A stretch of 64,000 bases of DNA from Lysobacterales bacterium (GTDB lineage: Bacteria; Pseudomonadota; Gammaproteobacteria; Xanthomonadales; SZUA-5). The stretch covers positions 58,028-122,027 of the forward strand of contig JALHMH010000011.1 in NCBI GenBank assembly GCA_022844165.1, in the 5' to 3' direction. The notes under the pieces were generated by a model that ran no database searches, was not told where the DNA came from, and worked only from the letters and a program-made list of their open reading frames with translations. Positions 49,839 to 58,647 of this stretch are shown here, piece by piece (within the stretch, counting starts at the first letter, position 1; each line of letters starts with the position of its first letter). A program made the translations under genes and the position numbers.

Positions 49839-50660
49839 GTGTACGCCAATACCGAATCTCAACGTCCATTCACCGTGCCTGACCTGCGGCGCATGAAACA
49901 AGCGGGCACCGCTATTGTGGTGCTCACCGCCTACGACGCCAGCGGCGCCGCGCTGCTGGACGCCGCTGGCATCGATGTTGCGCTCGTTGGTGACTCGTTG
50001 GGTATGGTGGTGCAGGGCGCTCGCAACACCTTGTCGGTCAGCGTCGAGGATATCGCTTACCACACGCGCGCCGTGCGCGCGGGACTCAAACGCGCCTTGT
50101 TGATGGCAGATTTGCCGTTTCTGAGCTACGCCACGCGCGCACGCGCACTGCGTAGCGCCGAAGTGCTGATCGGTGCTGCGGGCGCTGACATGCTCAAGCT
50201 GGAGGGCGGCGAGCCTCCGATGCTGGCGATGATCGAGTTTCTGGCGAAGCGCGAAGTGCCGGTGTGCGCGCACCTTGGATTGACGCCGCAGTCGGTACTG
50301 CGCCTGGGCGGGTATAAAGTCCAGGGGCGCGAGCAGGCCGCTCATGAGGCGATTGTTGCACAAGCCCATGCGGTGGCCGCCGCTGGCGCGGCTGCCTTGG
50401 TGCTCGAGTGTGTGCCCGATGCGCTGGCGAAGGAGGTCACCGCCGCCATCGACATCCCAACCATCGGCATTGGCGCAGGCGTACACTGCGATGGCCAGGT
50501 GCTGGTGATGCATGACATGCTGGGCATGGCCTGCGGTCGTCGGCCGCGTTTCGTCAAGGATTTTTTGAGCGGCACGAGCGGCGTGCGTGCTGCGTTTGAG
50601 GCGTATGCGCAGGCCGTGCGCGAACGCAGTTTTCCGGGTGAGGAACACTCCTACGCCTGA
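49839..50660 (+). CDS. panB: 3-methyl-2-oxobutanoate hydroxymethyltransferase
   Basis: A 273-residue TIM-barrel enzyme, the first step of pantoate synthesis. The motifs LTAYDASGAALLDAAGIDVA, VGDSLGMVVQG, and metal-binding DML and EGG (LKLEGGEP) fit, as does the GIGAGVHCDGQVLVMHDMLG region. The start is GTG at 49839. It is followed by panC, 31 bp downstream. Confidence 0.97.
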   Translation: MYANTESQRPFTVPDLRRMKQAGTAIVVLTAYDASGAALLDAAGIDVALVGDSLGMVVQGARNTLSVSVEDIAYHTRAVRAGLKRALLMADLPFLSYATRARALRSAEVLIGAAGADMLKLEGGEPPMLAMIEFLAKREVPVCAHLGLTPQSVLRLGGYKVQGREQAAHEAIVAQAHAVAAAGAAALVLECVPDALAKEVTAAIDIPTIGIGAGVHCDGQVLVMHDMLGMACGRRPRFVKDFLSGTSGVRAAFEAYAQAVRERSFPGEEHSYA

Positions 50661-50691
50661 TCTATGCCGCCAATCCTGCACGAAACTGACC

Positions 50692-51537
50692 ATGCCCCTC
50701 AGCATCAGCCATACCCGCGCCGAAACTCAAAGCCAGGTCAGCCAGTGGCGCCGCGCCGGTCAGCGCATCGCGCTGGTGCCAACCATGGGAAATTTGCATC
50801 GGGGGCATTTTGCGTTGGTCGAACGCGCTCGCCAAGTGGCGGACCGAGTGATCGCTACGGTATTCGTCAACCCGACGCAGTTCGGTCCTGACGAGGACTT
50901 CAATACCTATCCGCGGACGCTGGATACCGACGCCACGGGATTGGCAGAGGCTGGTTGCGATCTCTTGTATGCGCCAAGCATTGCCGACATGTACCCGTAT
51001 GGCGAGCCCCGCTGCTGGGTCGAGGTGCCGGCGTTATCGGACATCCTATGTGGCGCGTTCCGCCCAGGCCATTTTCGCGGTGTGGCAACCGTTGTTGCCC
51101 GGTTGTTCTTGCACACCCAGCCAGATGTTGCAGTGTTTGGCGAGAAAGACTTTCAGCAACTGATGGTCATTCGCTACATGACGCTCGATCTCGGGTTCCC
51201 GACTGAGATTGTTGGCATGCCGACTGTGCGCGAAGACAACGGTCTTGCCATGAGTTCGCGCAATCAATACCTCACGCCGAAGGAGCGGCAACGCGCGGGA
51301 TTGATTTATCGCCTGCTGCGCGATACAGAAGCTGCTGTGCACCGCGGCGATGCGCTGGAACGCACGCTCGCCGGAGGACTTCGCACGCTCGTTGCCGCTG
51401 GATTCTCGCCAGATTATTTTGAAGCACGCGATGCCGAGTCGCTGGGCCCGGTGTCTGACGGCGATCTCGTTTTGCTGGTGGCTGCCCGCCTGGGCAAAGC
51501 GCGCTTGATCGACAACTGGGTGGTTCGACGACCCTGA
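50692..51537 (+). CDS. panC: Pantothenate synthetase
   Basis: A 281-residue ATP-dependent ligase joining pantoate and beta-alanine. The nucleotide-binding signature PTMGNLHRGHFALVERAR includes the HxGH motif, and FVNPTQFGPDEDFNTYPRT and FGEKDFQQLMVI (KDxQQ) follow; the end VVRRP is normal. The ATG at 50692 gives the canonical N-terminus; a longer frame from 50587 overlaps panB. panD is not in the window. Confidence 0.97.
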   Translation: MPLSISHTRAETQSQVSQWRRAGQRIALVPTMGNLHRGHFALVERARQVADRVIATVFVNPTQFGPDEDFNTYPRTLDTDATGLAEAGCDLLYAPSIADMYPYGEPRCWVEVPALSDILCGAFRPGHFRGVATVVARLFLHTQPDVAVFGEKDFQQLMVIRYMTLDLGFPTEIVGMPTVREDNGLAMSSRNQYLTPKERQRAGLIYRLLRDTEAAVHRGDALERTLAGGLRTLVAAGFSPDYFEARDAESLGPVSDGDLVLLVAARLGKARLIDNWVVRRP

Positions 51538-51750
51538 TGCAGCTGCATCCGTCACTCAGCCACGAAGAGCCGGCACCTTCGCTCCACGCTGAAGCGGTTC
51601 GACGTGCCGCTCTGCCAGTGTCTATCAGAATCTGAGTTGTGCCAAAACGCGTGACTCTCGCCCCACGCCCACTGCGGCTCGCACTGTTTGATCTGTCCTC
51701 TGGTCGCCGTGGTCAGGATTCTCGGCCGCAGAATCGTTGACGTTTTATTC

Positions 51751-51766
51751 TAGAACGAGCATTCTA
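51751..51766. promoter_or_regulatory. Candidate TetR-family operator
   Basis: TAGAACGAGCATTCTA is a partly symmetric 16-mer (TAGAA...TTCTA, 12 of 16 positions symmetric), preceded by a related TATTCTAG. It ends 5 bp before the ATG at 51772, a usual place for a TetR autorepressor site. Confidence 0.6.
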
Positions 51767-51771
51767 ATTGC

Positions 51772-52392
51772 ATGGCACGCCATGCGAAATTCAGTAACGA
51801 TGAAGTCATCGACGCAACCGCGCGGCTGTCGGCCCGCGCGGGACCGCGCCAAGTCACCATCGGTGCGATCGCCAGCGAATTAGCGGCGCCGACTGGATCG
51901 ATCTACCACCGTTTCAGTTCGCGCGATGTTCTGCTCGGCGAGGTCTGGCTGCGCGCAGTGGAGGGTTTTCAAGCAGCGTTTGCGGCGCGATTATCCGCAG
52001 GCGCGCCCTACGAAGCGGGGTTGTCTGCAGCACTTTACGTTCCCGCCTTTGTGCGCGCCGATCCCATTAGTTCGCGCAATTTGCTGCTCCACCGCCGTGA
52101 GGATTTTTTTCAGGGCGCGTGGCCCGAGCCTATGGTGCAGCGCGCGCAAACGCTGAAGTCTGAATTGGACACCGGCCTGCGGCGCTACGCGCGCTCGCTA
52201 CTCGATCGCGCCGATGCACCCGCACTGCGTTTGGTCAAGTTCGTGCTCGTCGATGTGCCGCTCGCGGCAGTGTTGCCGCATCTGCGCAACGACGAGCCGC
52301 CGACGGGCATCGTCGACCGTCTGATCGAAACCACCTATCGCGCGTCGCTGGATGCGGCGAAGCATCTTTTGCCACCCAGGAGGCCTGTATGA
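51772..52392 (+). CDS. TetR-family transcriptional regulator
   Basis: A 206-residue regulator: HTH domain at the N-terminus (about 10-55: TIGAIASELAAPTGSIYHRF) and a helical ligand domain of no clear class behind it. The stop overlaps the start of the NnrU-like gene by 4 bp (ATGA), so it probably controls that gene and itself through the palindrome at 51751-51766. The ligand is unknown. Confidence 0.9.
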   Translation: MARHAKFSNDEVIDATARLSARAGPRQVTIGAIASELAAPTGSIYHRFSSRDVLLGEVWLRAVEGFQAAFAARLSAGAPYEAGLSAALYVPAFVRADPISSRNLLLHRREDFFQGAWPEPMVQRAQTLKSELDTGLRRYARSLLDRADAPALRLVKFVLVDVPLAAVLPHLRNDEPPTGIVDRLIETTYRASLDAAKHLLPPRRPV

Positions 52393-53144
52393 GTACGATT
52401 TGGGCTGTACCAATTGCCATTGCGATCTTCGCGGCGACGCATCTGGTTCTGGGATTGCCTCCGACACGCGACGCCCTGGTACGGCACCTCGGTGAGCCTC
52501 GTTTTGTCGCGCTTTTCAGTGCCGTAGCAGCGCTCACGCTGGCCATCGTTGCGACGGCTCTGGCGTTGTATGGAGACGTCGGGATTCGTGCGCCGATCTC
52601 CGCGCCTTGGCGGGTGATCTTGGCGATCATCAGCGTTCTGGGTTGGGTGTTGGCCATACTCGGTTTGATGAATTACGCGCGTTCGCCAATGTCACTGTTC
52701 CGCACTACCATTCGCCCACCTTCGGGTGTTGAGTGCATCACTCGTCATCCGTTCTTTGTGGGCTTTGGGTTGTTCGCGCTAGCCCATAGCGCATTGGCAT
52801 CGACCTCGGCGATCGCGAGCTTTTTTTTGGGTTTCGGCGTCATCGCACTGATCGGCGCCGCACTGCAGGACTGGAAGCTAACCCGGAAATGGGGCGGCGC
52901 CTATCGCGACTATTGCCGGCAGACCTCGTATTGGCCGTTTTTGGCAATGTTCCGCGGCGTCGCGCCGCGTTCGGCGCTTGGTCGGCAGTGGTGGTTTGCG
53001 CTGGCCGCTACGGCGCTGATGTTCGCAGCGCATCCCTGGCTTTCGGCTGCGAACGGTGCCGCATTCGTTGCCGCATTTGCGTTGGGCGGTGTATACGCGT
53101 CTTGGCGTCGTTGGCGGCATTCGCAGACAAGAACCGGCCATTGA
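52389..53144 (+). CDS. NnrU-like polytopic membrane protein
   Basis: A 251-residue protein with about seven hydrophobic segments. The first part follows NnrU (IFAATHLVLGLPPTRDALVRH), and the middle has ITRHPFFVGFGLFALAHS and WGGAYRDYCRQTSYWP, seen in NnrU and in isoprenylcysteine methyltransferase-like proteins. NnrU is linked to denitrification elsewhere, but no such genes are here. It is co-transcribed with the TetR gene. It is longer than the usual family length, with an extra C-terminal hydrophobic pair. Confidence 0.75.
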   Translation: MSTIWAVPIAIAIFAATHLVLGLPPTRDALVRHLGEPRFVALFSAVAALTLAIVATALALYGDVGIRAPISAPWRVILAIISVLGWVLAILGLMNYARSPMSLFRTTIRPPSGVECITRHPFFVGFGLFALAHSALASTSAIASFFLGFGVIALIGAALQDWKLTRKWGGAYRDYCRQTSYWPFLAMFRGVAPRSALGRQWWFALAATALMFAAHPWLSAANGAAFVAAFALGGVYASWRRWRHSQTRTGH

Positions 53145-53172
53145 GGTCGCCGATGGCCGTGTGGTTCAGCTG

Positions 53173-53364
53173 CTAATCGTCCGCTTCGGCAATTTGCCCT
53201 GAAGTTGGCTCCTGGGACTTTAGCCTGCCGCTACGGCGCAGCGCATCGCGCAACACATACTCGATTTGCGCATTTAAACTGCGCAATTCGTCATCCGCCC
53301 AGCGCTGGGTGGCGGCCAGCACGTCGTTCGAGATTCGTAGCGGGTAGGCTTTACGCTCGCTCAC
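53173..53364 (-). CDS. Small ribbon-helix-helix (Arc-like) protein
   Basis: A 63-residue protein whose core (KAYPLRISNDVLAATQRW, then ADDELRSLNAQIEYVLRDAL) fits an Arc-type strand-helix-helix fold: R at the strand binds DNA bases. It follows the SPFH gene on the same strand with only 3 bp between. Such Arc-like partners commonly sit next to SPFH proteins of this type; it probably represses the pair at the palindromes near 54264-54282. Confidence 0.85.
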   Translation of the reverse strand: MSERKAYPLRISNDVLAATQRWADDELRSLNAQIEYVLRDALRRSGRLKSQEPTSGQIAEADD

Positions 53365-53367
53365 AAC

Positions 53368-54234
53368 TCACCCGTACAGAGAGCCCGCGTTCAACACCGG
53401 CTGCGCTTCGTTCTCGCTGCAAAGCACGACCAACAGGTTGCTGACCATCGCCGCTTTGCGTTCCTCATCGAGTTGAATGACGCCGCGTGTCGCGAGCTGA
53501 TCGAGTGCCATTTCCACCATGCTGACCGCGCCTTCAACGATGCGCGTGCGTGCCGCGATGACGGCACCGGCCTGCTGGCGGCGAAGCATCGCTCCGGCGA
53601 TTTCCGGTGCATAGGCAAGGTGGCTGATGCGCGCTTCCAGCACCTTTACGCCAGCCTGCGTCAGCCGATCTTGAATCTCCTTTTGCAGATGCTCGGACAC
53701 CTCCTGGCTGTGGCTGCGAAGTGCGATTTGACCTTCGTGTTGATCGTACGGATAGGTCGTCGCCATTTGGCGCAGAGCGGCTTCCGATTGCACGTGTACG
53801 AAGTTCTCATAGTCATCGACCATGAACATCGCTTCGGCGGAGTCCACCACTTGCCAGACTACAACGGCAGCAATTTCGATGGGCGAACCATCCAGATCAT
53901 TGACTTTGAGCTTATTCGACTCGAAATTGCGCACGCGCAGGCTGACCGGCCGCTTCGAGAAAAAAGGGTTCGCCCAGCGCAGACCTTCCTGCCGAACCGT
54001 GCCCACGTATCGACCAAACAACTGCAAGACCACGCCATTATTTGGCTGCACCATGAAGAGCCCAAACAAACAAAAGAATGTGGCGAGAAAGATCAAGACC
54101 GTCAGAGTGGCAGTTACCGGTGTGGCGCGCGCCACACCGCTGATCATGGCGGCCGCGCAGAGCACAAAGATCGCAATGAACAGCAATAACATGGGAATGC
54201 CGGGCAGTGTGGATTTCGTGATCTCTTTAGTCAT
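53368..54234 (-). CDS. SPFH/band-7 domain membrane protein
   Basis: A 288-residue protein with two hydrophobic segments at the N-terminus (about 15-33 and 38-60) and an SPFH domain (about 65-230, [41 protein letters not shown]) and a helical end. Stomatin/flotillin relatives oligomerise on membranes and scaffold proteases or raft-like regions. It reads towards the Arc-like gene. Two GATATC palindromes lie about 30 bp before its start. Confidence 0.9.
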   Translation of the reverse strand: MTKEITKSTLPGIPMLLLFIAIFVLCAAAMISGVARATPVTATLTVLIFLATFFCLFGLFMVQPNNGVVLQLFGRYVGTVRQEGLRWANPFFSKRPVSLRVRNFESNKLKVNDLDGSPIEIAAVVVWQVVDSAEAMFMVDDYENFVHVQSEAALRQMATTYPYDQHEGQIALRSHSQEVSEHLQKEIQDRLTQAGVKVLEARISHLAYAPEIAGAMLRRQQAGAVIAARTRIVEGAVSMVEMALDQLATRGVIQLDEERKAAMVSNLLVVLCSENEAQPVLNAGSLYG

Positions 54235-54263
54235 GGCTTGCCCCTCACTGGTTGGTGTTCAAA

Positions 54264-54282
54264 AGATATCTTAGTGATATCA
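54264..54282. promoter_or_regulatory. Paired GATATC palindromes before the SPFH gene
   Basis: AGATATCT (54264-54271) and TGATATCA (54275-54282) are separate perfect 8-bp palindromes, centres 11 bp apart, one helical turn, within the SPFH leader. This is the type of tandem site bound by paired ribbon-helix-helix dimers; the adjacent Arc-like gene is the candidate. No -10/-35 assignment is made. Confidence 0.55.
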
Positions 54283-54410
54283 TTCTGTCTAGTGGGTTGA
54301 AACGCATGCACATCAACAGAAAATTTCAATACCGGTGTGCACGAGGGGTAATTTTTCGAATAGACTGAACGCTTTACGAAACAATCCTCGCGTAACGGTT
54401 CAGGAAACGA

Positions 54411-56708
54411 ATGGCAAGCTCGTTAGCGATGATCGGTTGGCGCGAAAGGTTCCAGCGGGCAATTCGGGAGAGCGCGTTTGTGCTGCTCGTCCCCATGGCT
54501 GCCTATCTGTTCCTTGCGTTGCTGACATTTCATGCTGGCGATCCCGGATGGTCGCATGCGGGTTCCGTCATCCGTATCGAAAACTGGGGCGGGCGCGCTG
54601 GCGCGTGGATAGCGGATCTTTTGCTCTACCTGTTCGGTCGCCCGGCTTTTTTCTTGCCACTGGCGCTGTTCTGGTACGCGTGGCGTTTTCTTCGCGATCC
54701 AAGCCCATCGGCGGATACGGCGCTCGTGCCCTTGACGCGGCTGGCGGGATTGATTCTCGCCATCATCGGCGGCGCGATTTTGGGGCAAGCGCAAATGGCG
54801 GCGGGAACGCTGCCAGCCGGGGCCGGTGGCGTGCTTGGCAGCTTCCTGGCAGATTTTCTGGTCCCCAATCTTGGTCGCGGCAGCACCACAATGTTCGCTT
54901 TTGCGGTGTTGATAGCGGGAATCACTTTCGCCACTGGTGTGTCGTGGCTGCAAACGATGGACCGGGTCGGCGCGCTCACCTTGGCGCTCATTGAACGCAG
55001 TCAGCTGTGGCGTCAGACGTTTATCGAATGGCGCCTGGGCCGTCAGGCCAGGTCGCAGCGCGATGTTGTGCGTAAAGAAGAAACCAGCAAACGCAAGAAA
55101 CGCGAGCCGGTGAAGATCGAAAACGCTGCACCGCCAACGATCAAGAGCGAGCGCGCAGAGCGCGAGTTGCAGATGCCATTGTTCCAGAATATTCCATCGG
55201 GCGAGTTGCCCCCGCTGTCGTTGCTCGACGAACCGCGCGAAACGGGGAAGGGCTACAGCGAGGAGGCACTTGAAGCCTTGTCGAGGCAGGTGGAACTCAA
55301 GCTCAAGGACTTTCGAATTGAGGCTCGCGTTGTCGGCGTTTATCCCGGTCCCGTGATCACCCGGTTTGAGCTGGAGCCAGCGCCCGGGATTCGCGGCAGC
55401 CAGATTTCGTCTTTGGATAAAGATATTGCGCGTGGCCTGTCCGTTGTCAGTGTTCGAGTTGTCGATGTGATCCCCGGCAAATCGGTCGTTGGCCTGGAGA
55501 TCCCGAACCAGCACCGCGAAATGGTCTTTCTGTCCGAAATGCTGCGCAGCCGCGAGTACGACAAGATGTCGAGCCCGCTGACGCTGGCGCTGGGCAAGGA
55601 TATTGGCGGTCGGCCGACGGTCGTCGATATTGGCAAGATGCCGCACTTGCTGGTTGCGGGGACGACGGGCTCGGGTAAGTCCGTTGCTCTCAACGCCATG
55701 ATCCTGAGCTTGTTGTACAAGGCCACGGCTCGAGATGTGCGGATGATCATGATCGATCCGAAGATGCTGGAGCTCTCGGTGTATGAGGGAATTCCGCACC
55801 TACTGGCTCCGGTCGTGACCGACATGAAAGAAGCATCCAACGCGTTGCGATGGTGCGTGGCGGAAATGGAGCGCCGTTACAAACTGATGGCCGCTGTTGG
55901 TGTGCGTAACCTTGCTGGCTTCAACCGAAAAGTGAAAGATGCGCAGGACGCGGGGCAGCCGATTCCCGATCCGCTGTTCAACGTTGCTAAGGCCGCGCCG
56001 GGAGAACAGCCACAGCCGCTGGACACGATGCCGTTTATCGTTGTCGTGATCGACGAATTCGCAGACATGATGATGGTCGCGAAGAAAAACGTTGAAGAGC
56101 TGATTGCGCGCCTGGCGCAGAAGGCCCGCGCAGCTGGGATCCACCTCATTCTGGCAACGCAGCGCCCGAGTGTCGATGTGATTACCGGATTGATCAAGGC
56201 CAATATTCCAACGCGCGTCGCCTTCCAGGTTTCGAGCAAAATTGACTCACGAACGATCCTCGACCAGTCGGGTGCTGAGACGCTGCTCGGCCACGGCGAC
56301 ATGTTGTACCTGCCGCCCGGCACGGCCAATACCGAGCGAGTCCATGGCGCATTCGTCTCCGATGATGAAGTGCATCGTGTCGTCAGATACCTCCGGGAGA
56401 ACACGCAAAAGCCGCAGTACATCGATGGCATCCTGGAGGACACGCAAGAACTGGCAGATGGCCGCGTGATCGGCGAAACCGGTTTGCCGGAAGAAGCGAG
56501 CGGCGAGGGCGATCAGTTCTATGACATGGCTGTGCGCATCGTCACCGAGACACGTCGTGCATCCATCTCTGGTGTACAACGGCGCCTGAAGATCGGCTAC
56601 AACCGTGCGGCTCGCTTGATCGAAGAGATGGAGGCGGCGGGCATCGTCAGCGCACCCGAACACAATGGCAATCGCACCGTTCTGGCACCACCACCGCCGC
56701 GTGACTGA
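54411..56708 (+). CDS. ftsK: DNA translocase FtsK
   Basis: A 765-residue septal translocase. Four hydrophobic segments occupy about 24-190; a short Lys/Arg-rich linker (about 195-280) leads to the motor: Walker A GTTGSGKS at 420-427, Walker [14 protein letters not shown], and [24 protein letters not shown] (middle quoted up to 20: [20 protein letters not shown]). The winged-helix gamma domain at the end ([17 protein letters not shown]) recognises KOPS. It moves DNA during division and activates XerCD at dif. The linker is much shorter than in E. coli FtsK (1329). The downstream copy B repeat begins 20 bp after the stop. Confidence 0.96.
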   Translation: MASSLAMIGWRERFQRAIRESAFVLLVPMAAYLFLALLTFHAGDPGWSHAGSVIRIENWGGRAGAWIADLLLYLFGRPAFFLPLALFWYAWRFLRDPSPSADTALVPLTRLAGLILAIIGGAILGQAQMAAGTLPAGAGGVLGSFLADFLVPNLGRGSTTMFAFAVLIAGITFATGVSWLQTMDRVGALTLALIERSQLWRQTFIEWRLGRQARSQRDVVRKEETSKRKKREPVKIENAAPPTIKSERAERELQMPLFQNIPSGELPPLSLLDEPRETGKGYSEEALEALSRQVELKLKDFRIEARVVGVYPGPVITRFELEPAPGIRGSQISSLDKDIARGLSVVSVRVVDVIPGKSVVGLEIPNQHREMVFLSEMLRSREYDKMSSPLTLALGKDIGGRPTVVDIGKMPHLLVAGTTGSGKSVALNAMILSLLYKATARDVRMIMIDPKMLELSVYEGIPHLLAPVVTDMKEASNALRWCVAEMERRYKLMAAVGVRNLAGFNRKVKDAQDAGQPIPDPLFNVAKAAPGEQPQPLDTMPFIVVVIDEFADMMMVAKKNVEELIARLAQKARAAGIHLILATQRPSVDVITGLIKANIPTRVAFQVSSKIDSRTILDQSGAETLLGHGDMLYLPPGTANTERVHGAFVSDDEVHRVVRYLRENTQKPQYIDGILEDTQELADGRVIGETGLPEEASGEGDQFYDMAVRIVTETRRASISGVQRRLKIGYNRAARLIEEMEAAGIVSAPEHNGNRTVLAPPPPRD

Positions 56709-56727
56709 TGTGGCGCTCGAGGAAGCT

Positions 56728-56830
56728 GGCGAGGCTTCGCCTCAGACCGCCGAGCATTGTTGGCTTCGTTCGGCAGCGGACTTGCCACAAATTGCGCTTC
56801 GCATTTCCGGCCCGGCGGCGCAGCCGCCGG
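56728..56830 (-). repeat. Dispersed hairpin repeat, copy B (inverted)
   Basis: On the minus strand it reads CGGCGGC-TGC-GCCGCCG, GGGCCGGAAATGCG, a spacer with ggcaag, the core GAAGCCAACAATGCTCGGCG, and GAGGCGAAGCCTCGCC. Read from 56830 to 56728 it lines up with copy A from 21992 to 22102. It lies between ftsK and the S8 peptidase, and opposes copy C about 180 bp away. Confidence 0.8.
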
Positions 56831-57011
56831 AGGTCGACCGACGGACTCGGGCATTTCACTGTCGGAAACCGAAACTGTTCGACGCAAACGCAGACGGGAT
56901 GGTGATTCTGTCCAACTTGCGCTAACGTCTGCGCCACCGGATGGTGGGCACAGCCTATGAAACAGTGGCAGCGGGATCTCGACACATGAGACAAATTTTC
57001 GACAAAGCAAT

Positions 57012-57073
57012 GTGGCAAATACGCTGTCGGACGAAGCCAACAATGCTCGGCGGTCTGGGACGAAGCCTGGCAA
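57012..57073 (+). repeat. Dispersed hairpin repeat, copy C (diverged, within a gene start)
   Basis: Shares GTGGCAA, GAAGCCAACAATGCTCGGCG and GTCTG-CGAAGCCT-like end with copies A and B; the 3' hairpin is weakened (GGGACGAAGCCT). Its ATG within ACAATGCTC (57043) is the likely start of the S8 peptidase. The repeat therefore overlaps coding DNA. Confidence 0.7.
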
Positions 57074-58518
57074 GTTGTGGTTTGGCTCTGGCTGCAACGG
57101 CTGCGAGCGCCAGCGAGAAGCTCAGCGACCCCGTGCGCGAGGCAATCAAGCAACATGGCAGTACCGATGTGTTGGTGGTACTCAAACAAGCCGAGCTGAT
57201 GGGCATCGGCAAATCGCTGAGCGGAGACGCGAAGCTGGTTGCTACGGTACATCGGCTGCGCACCGCGGCGGCCGCCGATCAGCGCGATCTGACCCGGTGG
57301 TTAGATCAGCGCGGCGTGGGCTACCGTGCGTTTTGGGTCGCAAACTTCATCGCCATCGAAAACGCCGATGCCGCTCTAGTCGATGAGTTGCAGTCTCGCC
57401 CCGAGGTCCGCTCGATCGAGGCCGACGGCAGACTATCGAAGCTGCCTCCTGCGCCGGTTGAATCCCTGGGGCCGGTCAAGGCGGTCGAACCTGGCGTCAA
57501 TCGAGTGAGTGCGCCAGCGCTGTGGGCGATGGGATTTCGCGGCCAGGGCGTGCTTGTGGCCGGTCAGGACACTGGCTATCAGTGGGATCACCCGGCCATT
57601 CGCCGGCAGTACGCTGGATGGAACGGCACGAGCGCCGACCATGCGTATCACTGGTTCGACGCAATCCAAAGCGGTGGCGGAAGCTGCGGCGCAAGTTCCT
57701 CGCAGCCCTGCGACGACAACGGTCATGGTACCCACACGATGGGTACGATCGTCGGCGACGACGGTGGCACCAATCAGGTCGGCGTAGCGCCCGATGCCCG
57801 GTGGATTGCCTGTCGCAATATGGACCAGGGCAACGGCACGCCGAGCACCTACGCAGCGTGCTTCGAGTTTTTCCTCGCGCCCACCGATGGCGCCGGAATG
57901 AACCCCGATCCGCTGCGCGCACCGCACATCATCAACAATTCCTGGGGCTGCCCACCGTCGGAGGGTTGCACTGCGCCGAATGTACTGCAAACCGTGGTCG
58001 AAAACGTTCGCAGTGCGGGCGTTCTCGTGGTCGTTTCTGCGGGTAACGACGGGTCTGCCTGCAACACGATCAACACGCCAGCGGCGATTTATGCGTCCGC
58101 TTTCACGGTCGGCGCTCTGGGTACGTCATCTTCCATGGCCGGCTACTCAAGTCGTGGGCCGGTGACGGTCGATGGCAGCAACCGCATGAAGCCGGATGTG
58201 GTCGCACCTGGTTCCAGCGTGCGCTCTTCAACGCGCGGCAATGGCTACGGTAGTTTCAGCGGCACCAGCATGGCCGGTCCGCACGTGGCCGGTGTGGCGG
58301 CGTTGTTGATGTCGATCGAACCAGGCCTAAAACGCGACCCGGCGCGCATCGAAGGAATTCTCCGTACCACAGCGATCAACGATGTGACCAATGCTCAAGC
58401 GTGCGGCGGTATCCCGTCGACGGCGATTCCCAACAATACTATCGGCTACGGTCGCGTCGATGCGCTCAATGCTGCGCGCGTTGGATTGGGATTGATTGTC
58501 GTCTCCGGGTTCGAGTAA
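57043..58518 (+). CDS. Secreted subtilisin-like serine peptidase (S8)
   Basis: A 491-residue protease if started at 57043, which gives a good signal peptide (MLGGLGRSLASCGLALAA, cut near TAASA). An I9-like propeptide (about 25-130) follows. The catalytic triad is D176 (GQDTGYQWDH), H228 (NGHGTHTMGT) and S409 (GTSMAGPHVAG), with the oxyanion Asn in INNSWG. In-frame starts at 56941 or 56986 are possible but give a poor signal. It probably digests extracellular protein. The ribosome-site region and first codons come from repeat copy C. A strong hairpin follows the stop. Confidence 0.9.
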   Translation: MLGGLGRSLASCGLALAATAASASEKLSDPVREAIKQHGSTDVLVVLKQAELMGIGKSLSGDAKLVATVHRLRTAAAADQRDLTRWLDQRGVGYRAFWVANFIAIENADAALVDELQSRPEVRSIEADGRLSKLPPAPVESLGPVKAVEPGVNRVSAPALWAMGFRGQGVLVAGQDTGYQWDHPAIRRQYAGWNGTSADHAYHWFDAIQSGGGSCGASSSQPCDDNGHGTHTMGTIVGDDGGTNQVGVAPDARWIACRNMDQGNGTPSTYAACFEFFLAPTDGAGMNPDPLRAPHIINNSWGCPPSEGCTAPNVLQTVVENVRSAGVLVVVSAGNDGSACNTINTPAAIYASAFTVGALGTSSSMAGYSSRGPVTVDGSNRMKPDVVAPGSSVRSSTRGNGYGSFSGTSMAGPHVAGVAALLMSIEPGLKRDPARIEGILRTTAINDVTNAQACGGIPSTAIPNNTIGYGRVDALNAARVGLGLIVVSGFE

Positions 58519-58539
58519 CGACTGATCCCTGGAAAAAGA

Positions 58540-58562
58540 ACGCCGGGCAATATGCCCGGCGT
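58540..58562 (+). terminator. Terminator-like hairpin after the S8 peptidase
   Basis: ACGCCGGGCA (58540-58549), loop ATA, TGCCCGGCGT (58553-58562), a 10-bp perfect stem 21 bp after the stop, preceded by an A-run (helps the other direction) but with no T-run behind it. Confidence 0.7.
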
Positions 58563-58647
58563 GAAGTGCATCAGGAGTGTCGTGACCCGATCATTCAGAA
58601 CACGGGCACACGCTCTTGGTTCCCACGCAGTTCCTTCAGTCAGGCAT

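Noticed and set aside
53173..54282. Classical toxin-antitoxin reading of the Arc-like/SPFH pair
   Set aside because: The SPFH partner is a large membrane scaffold of known fold, not a toxin; the similarity is only in layout and is kept as a finding, not as an annotation.
54335..54994. 219-codon plus frame overlapping the ftsK start
   Set aside because: It is out of frame with ftsK, which has clear membrane segments and motor motifs.
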